From: Ectopseudomonas composti
Lineage (GTDB): Bacteria > Pseudomonadota > Gammaproteobacteria > Pseudomonadales > Pseudomonadaceae
Assembly (NCBI GenBank): GCA_946886245.1
Contig: CAMPIF010000202.1
Span: forward strand, 1 to 7,514
DNA: 7,514 nt
Reading direction: 5' to 3'
A model generated the notes under the pieces. That model worked only from the letters and a program-made list of their open reading frames with translations, did no database searches and had not been told where the DNA came from. Within the stretch, counting starts at the first letter, position 1. The number at the start of each line of letters is the position of its first letter. The position numbers were made by a program, and so were the translations under genes. This document shows positions 6,062 through 7,514 of the stretch, one piece after another.

Positions 6062-7432
6062 TCAACGCAGGTTGATGATGGTCTGGGTGATGGCGCTTTC
6101 GGTTTCGATGGTCTTGGCGTTGGCCTGGTAGTTGCGCTGAGCCACGATCAGATTGACCAACTGATCCGACAGCTCGACGTTGGAGTCTTCCAGCGCACCC
6201 GCCTGCAGAGCACCCAGGGTACTGCTGCGCGGCGTGCCGATCACCGGCTCACCGGACTCGAACGACTGCGCCCAGGCCGTCTTGCCCACAGGGGTGAGCC
6301 CCTGGACGTTGGCGAAGTTCGCCAACAGCACCTGCCCTTGCACCTTGGACTGGCCGTTGGTGTAACGGGCGAAGATCACCCCGGTGTCATCGATCTCGAT
6401 ACCAGCCAATTGGCCGGTGGTGTAGCCGTCCTGACTGACGGCGTTGACGCCGAAGGAGGCGGCGTACTGGGTCGAGCCGCGCATGTCGAAGGTGAAAGCC
6501 TCACTGTCGGCACCGTTGGGCACCAGAGTTCCAGGATTACCCGGATCCTCTTCGGCAGGCACCCAATCGGTATCCGCCAGAGCGAAGATGCCATTGGGCG
6601 TCCCCCCCGGAATGGCCGGCGCATCAAGGGCCGGGTTGGCCGGCGTGCTGGCCAGCGGGGTGAATGCAGGTGTCGACAGCTGCCCGGCGGCATCGAAGTT
6701 CACCGCATAGCTGAATGGCTGGGCACTGGATGGGTCGCGCGGGTTGACCCCATCGATCAGCACGTGCATCACCCAGCCGTTGTTGGCCGGCGCTTCGTTC
6801 TTGACGAAGTACTGGCTCATCACGTGAGCATTGCCCTGCGAATCGTAGATATTGGTCGACGTGGACCAGTTGAAGGACTTCGAATCGCTCGGGTCGAAGG
6901 TCGGTGCCGCCATGGTTCCTGCGTTAGCGCGCCGCACGCCAGAGGAGTTCAGGTGGAGGCGCTGGGTAACGCGGGTGGTCGCCCAGCGCACCTGCGCACC
7001 GGCCCTGATGCGCACATCAGACAGCACCGGCCGGATATTGCCGCTGTCATCAGCCGCATAACCTTGCAGGCGGTAACCGAAGTTGTTGACCATATAACCA
7101 TCGCGGTCCGTACCGAAGTAACCGGCGCGGGTATAGCCAATCTCACCGTTGTTGCTGGTCATGAAGAAGCCGTTGCCATTGATGGCCAGATCCAGAGCGT
7201 TGTTCGTGTAGTTGACGTTGCCCTGGTTGAACAGCTGCGACACGTCTGCCAGCAGTACACCACTGCCCTGCGCATTCTTGCCGGTACCCAGAACGGAAGC
7301 GGCATAGACATCGGCGAACTCGGCTCGCGACTGCTTGAAACCTGCCGTACCGGCGTTGGCGATGTTGTTGCCGGTGACGTTGAGGTCGCTGGTCGCGGCA
7401 CGCAGGCCGCTGAGACCGATATTGAACGACAT
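6062..7432 (-). CDS. flgE: Flagellar hook protein FlgE
   Basis: FlgE is the subunit of the flexible hook that joins the rod to the filament; it is exported by the flagellar type III system and assembled under the FlgD cap. The product is 456 residues. Residues 1-40 are the conserved D0/D1 start (MSFNIGLSGLRAATSDLNVT, then GNNIANAGTAGFKQSRAEFA). DLAINGNGFF at 81-90 and YTRAGYFGTDRDGYMVNNFG at 100-119 are central landmarks. The exposed middle region is variable and includes a proline-rich stretch at about 253-305. The C-terminal D0 helix is at about 414-456 (LEDSNVELSDQLVNLIVAQR, then NYQANAKTIETESAITQTII). The start at 7432 follows AAAGGAG by six bases; an in-frame TTG at 7465 is rejected since the binding site would then lie inside the gene. 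It sits 36 bases after flgD. Length is close to that of P. aeruginosa FlgE. Confidence 0.98.
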   Translation of the reverse strand: MSFNIGLSGLRAATSDLNVTGNNIANAGTAGFKQSRAEFADVYAASVLGTGKNAQGSGVLLADVSQLFNQGNVNYTNNALDLAINGNGFFMTSNNGEIGYTRAGYFGTDRDGYMVNNFGYRLQGYAADDSGNIRPVLSDVRIRAGAQVRWATTRVTQRLHLNSSGVRRANAGTMAAPTFDPSDSKSFNWSTSTNIYDSQGNAHVMSQYFVKNEAPANNGWVMHVLIDGVNPRDPSSAQPFSYAVNFDAAGQLSTPAFTPLASTPANPALDAPAIPGGTPNGIFALADTDWVPAEEDPGNPGTLVPNGADSEAFTFDMRGSTQYAASFGVNAVSQDGYTTGQLAGIEIDDTGVIFARYTNGQSKVQGQVLLANFANVQGLTPVGKTAWAQSFESGEPVIGTPRSSTLGALQAGALEDSNVELSDQLVNLIVAQRNYQANAKTIETESAITQTIINLR

Positions 7433-7445
7433 GGAAAACTCCTTT

Positions 7446-7460
7446 GCCGGAACTGCCGGC
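7446..7460 (-). other. Small hairpin abutting the flgE ribosome binding site
   Basis: On the minus strand GCCGG, loop CAGTT, and CCGGC form a five-pair GC stem that ends at the flgE binding site (AAAGGAG, 7439-7445), in the 36-base gap after flgD. It lacks a U tract. It may affect RNA stability or ribosome access for the highly expressed hook protein; this is inference. Confidence 0.3.
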
Positions 7461-7468
7461 GGCAATAG

Positions 7469-7514
7469 TTATTGGCCGATGACCTGCACTTGAGAAAGCG
7501 GAACGCTGCCCAGG
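7469..7514 (-). CDS. flgD: Flagellar hook-capping protein FlgD, last 14 codons
   Basis: FlgD is the scaffold that caps the growing hook and is needed for FlgE to polymerise. Only the C-terminal end is present: the open frame entering from the right edge reads LGSVPLSQVQVIGQ and stops at TAA (7471-7469), 36 bases before flgE. A Val-Pro-Leu-x-x-Val ending and the position directly before flgE fit FlgD in the flgBCDE gene order. With so few residues, the call rests mostly on gene order. Confidence 0.75.
   Translation of the reverse strand, partial: LGSVPLSQVQVIGQ

Noticed and set aside
5999..7468. A plus-strand open frame of 489 codons opposite flgE
   Set aside because: It is a mirror of the GC-rich codon pattern of flgE, has no recognisable domain, and covers a gene whose identity is certain.
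1..7514. Search for mobile elements, CRISPR arrays, tRNA or rRNA genes, or a novel accessory system
   Set aside because: The window is almost fully accounted for by conserved flagellar genes with short gaps; no such elements were seen.

Overview
The window is a block of flagellar hook, rod and ring genes, all on the minus strand and transcribed from right to left. In transcription order it holds the last codons of flgD, then flgE, flgF, flgG, flgH, flgI, flgJ and the first 324 codons of flgK, which runs off the left edge. The gene order, the FlgJ that carries both a rod-cap domain and a peptidoglycan hydrolase domain, the GC-rich codons and the protein sequences all point to a gammaproteobacterium of the genus Pseudomonas or a close relative. 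The wording of FlgH, FlgI and FlgE resembles P. aeruginosa without being identical as I remember it. The species cannot be fixed from this window.

Right part (about 6062-7514): the end of flgD (hook cap), a 36-base gap, and flgE (hook protein). These should be the end of an upstream flgBCDE-type transcription unit. Between flgE and flgF lies the only sizeable intergenic region, 212 bases (5850-6061). It holds a perfect 15-bp inverted repeat just after the flgE stop, a second GC-rich hairpin, an AT-rich stretch with a degenerate IHF-like site and an 11-bp direct repeat, and a full-consensus sigma-54 (RpoN) promoter that places the start of a new transcript about 39 bases before flgF.

Left part (1-5849): flgF, flgG, flgH, flgI, flgJ and flgK, separated by only 9 to 46 bases, as one tightly packed operon that presumably continues into flgL outside the window. 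FlgF and FlgG are the proximal and distal rod proteins. FlgH (lipoprotein) and FlgI (periplasmic) form the L and P rings that act as the bushing in the outer membrane and peptidoglycan. FlgJ caps the growing rod and cuts the peptidoglycan ahead of it. FlgD caps the growing hook, which is made of FlgE, and FlgK is the first hook-filament junction protein.

Most of this is ordinary and conserved, and I see no new defence, mobile or biosynthetic system. The most unusual item is flgI: its only well-placed start gives about 70 extra arginine-rich residues in front of the expected Sec signal peptide, with no in-frame start that would yield a normal short signal peptide. The regulatory layout between flgE and flgF, and hairpins that directly abut the ribosome binding sites of flgE and flgG, are the other points worth a second look.
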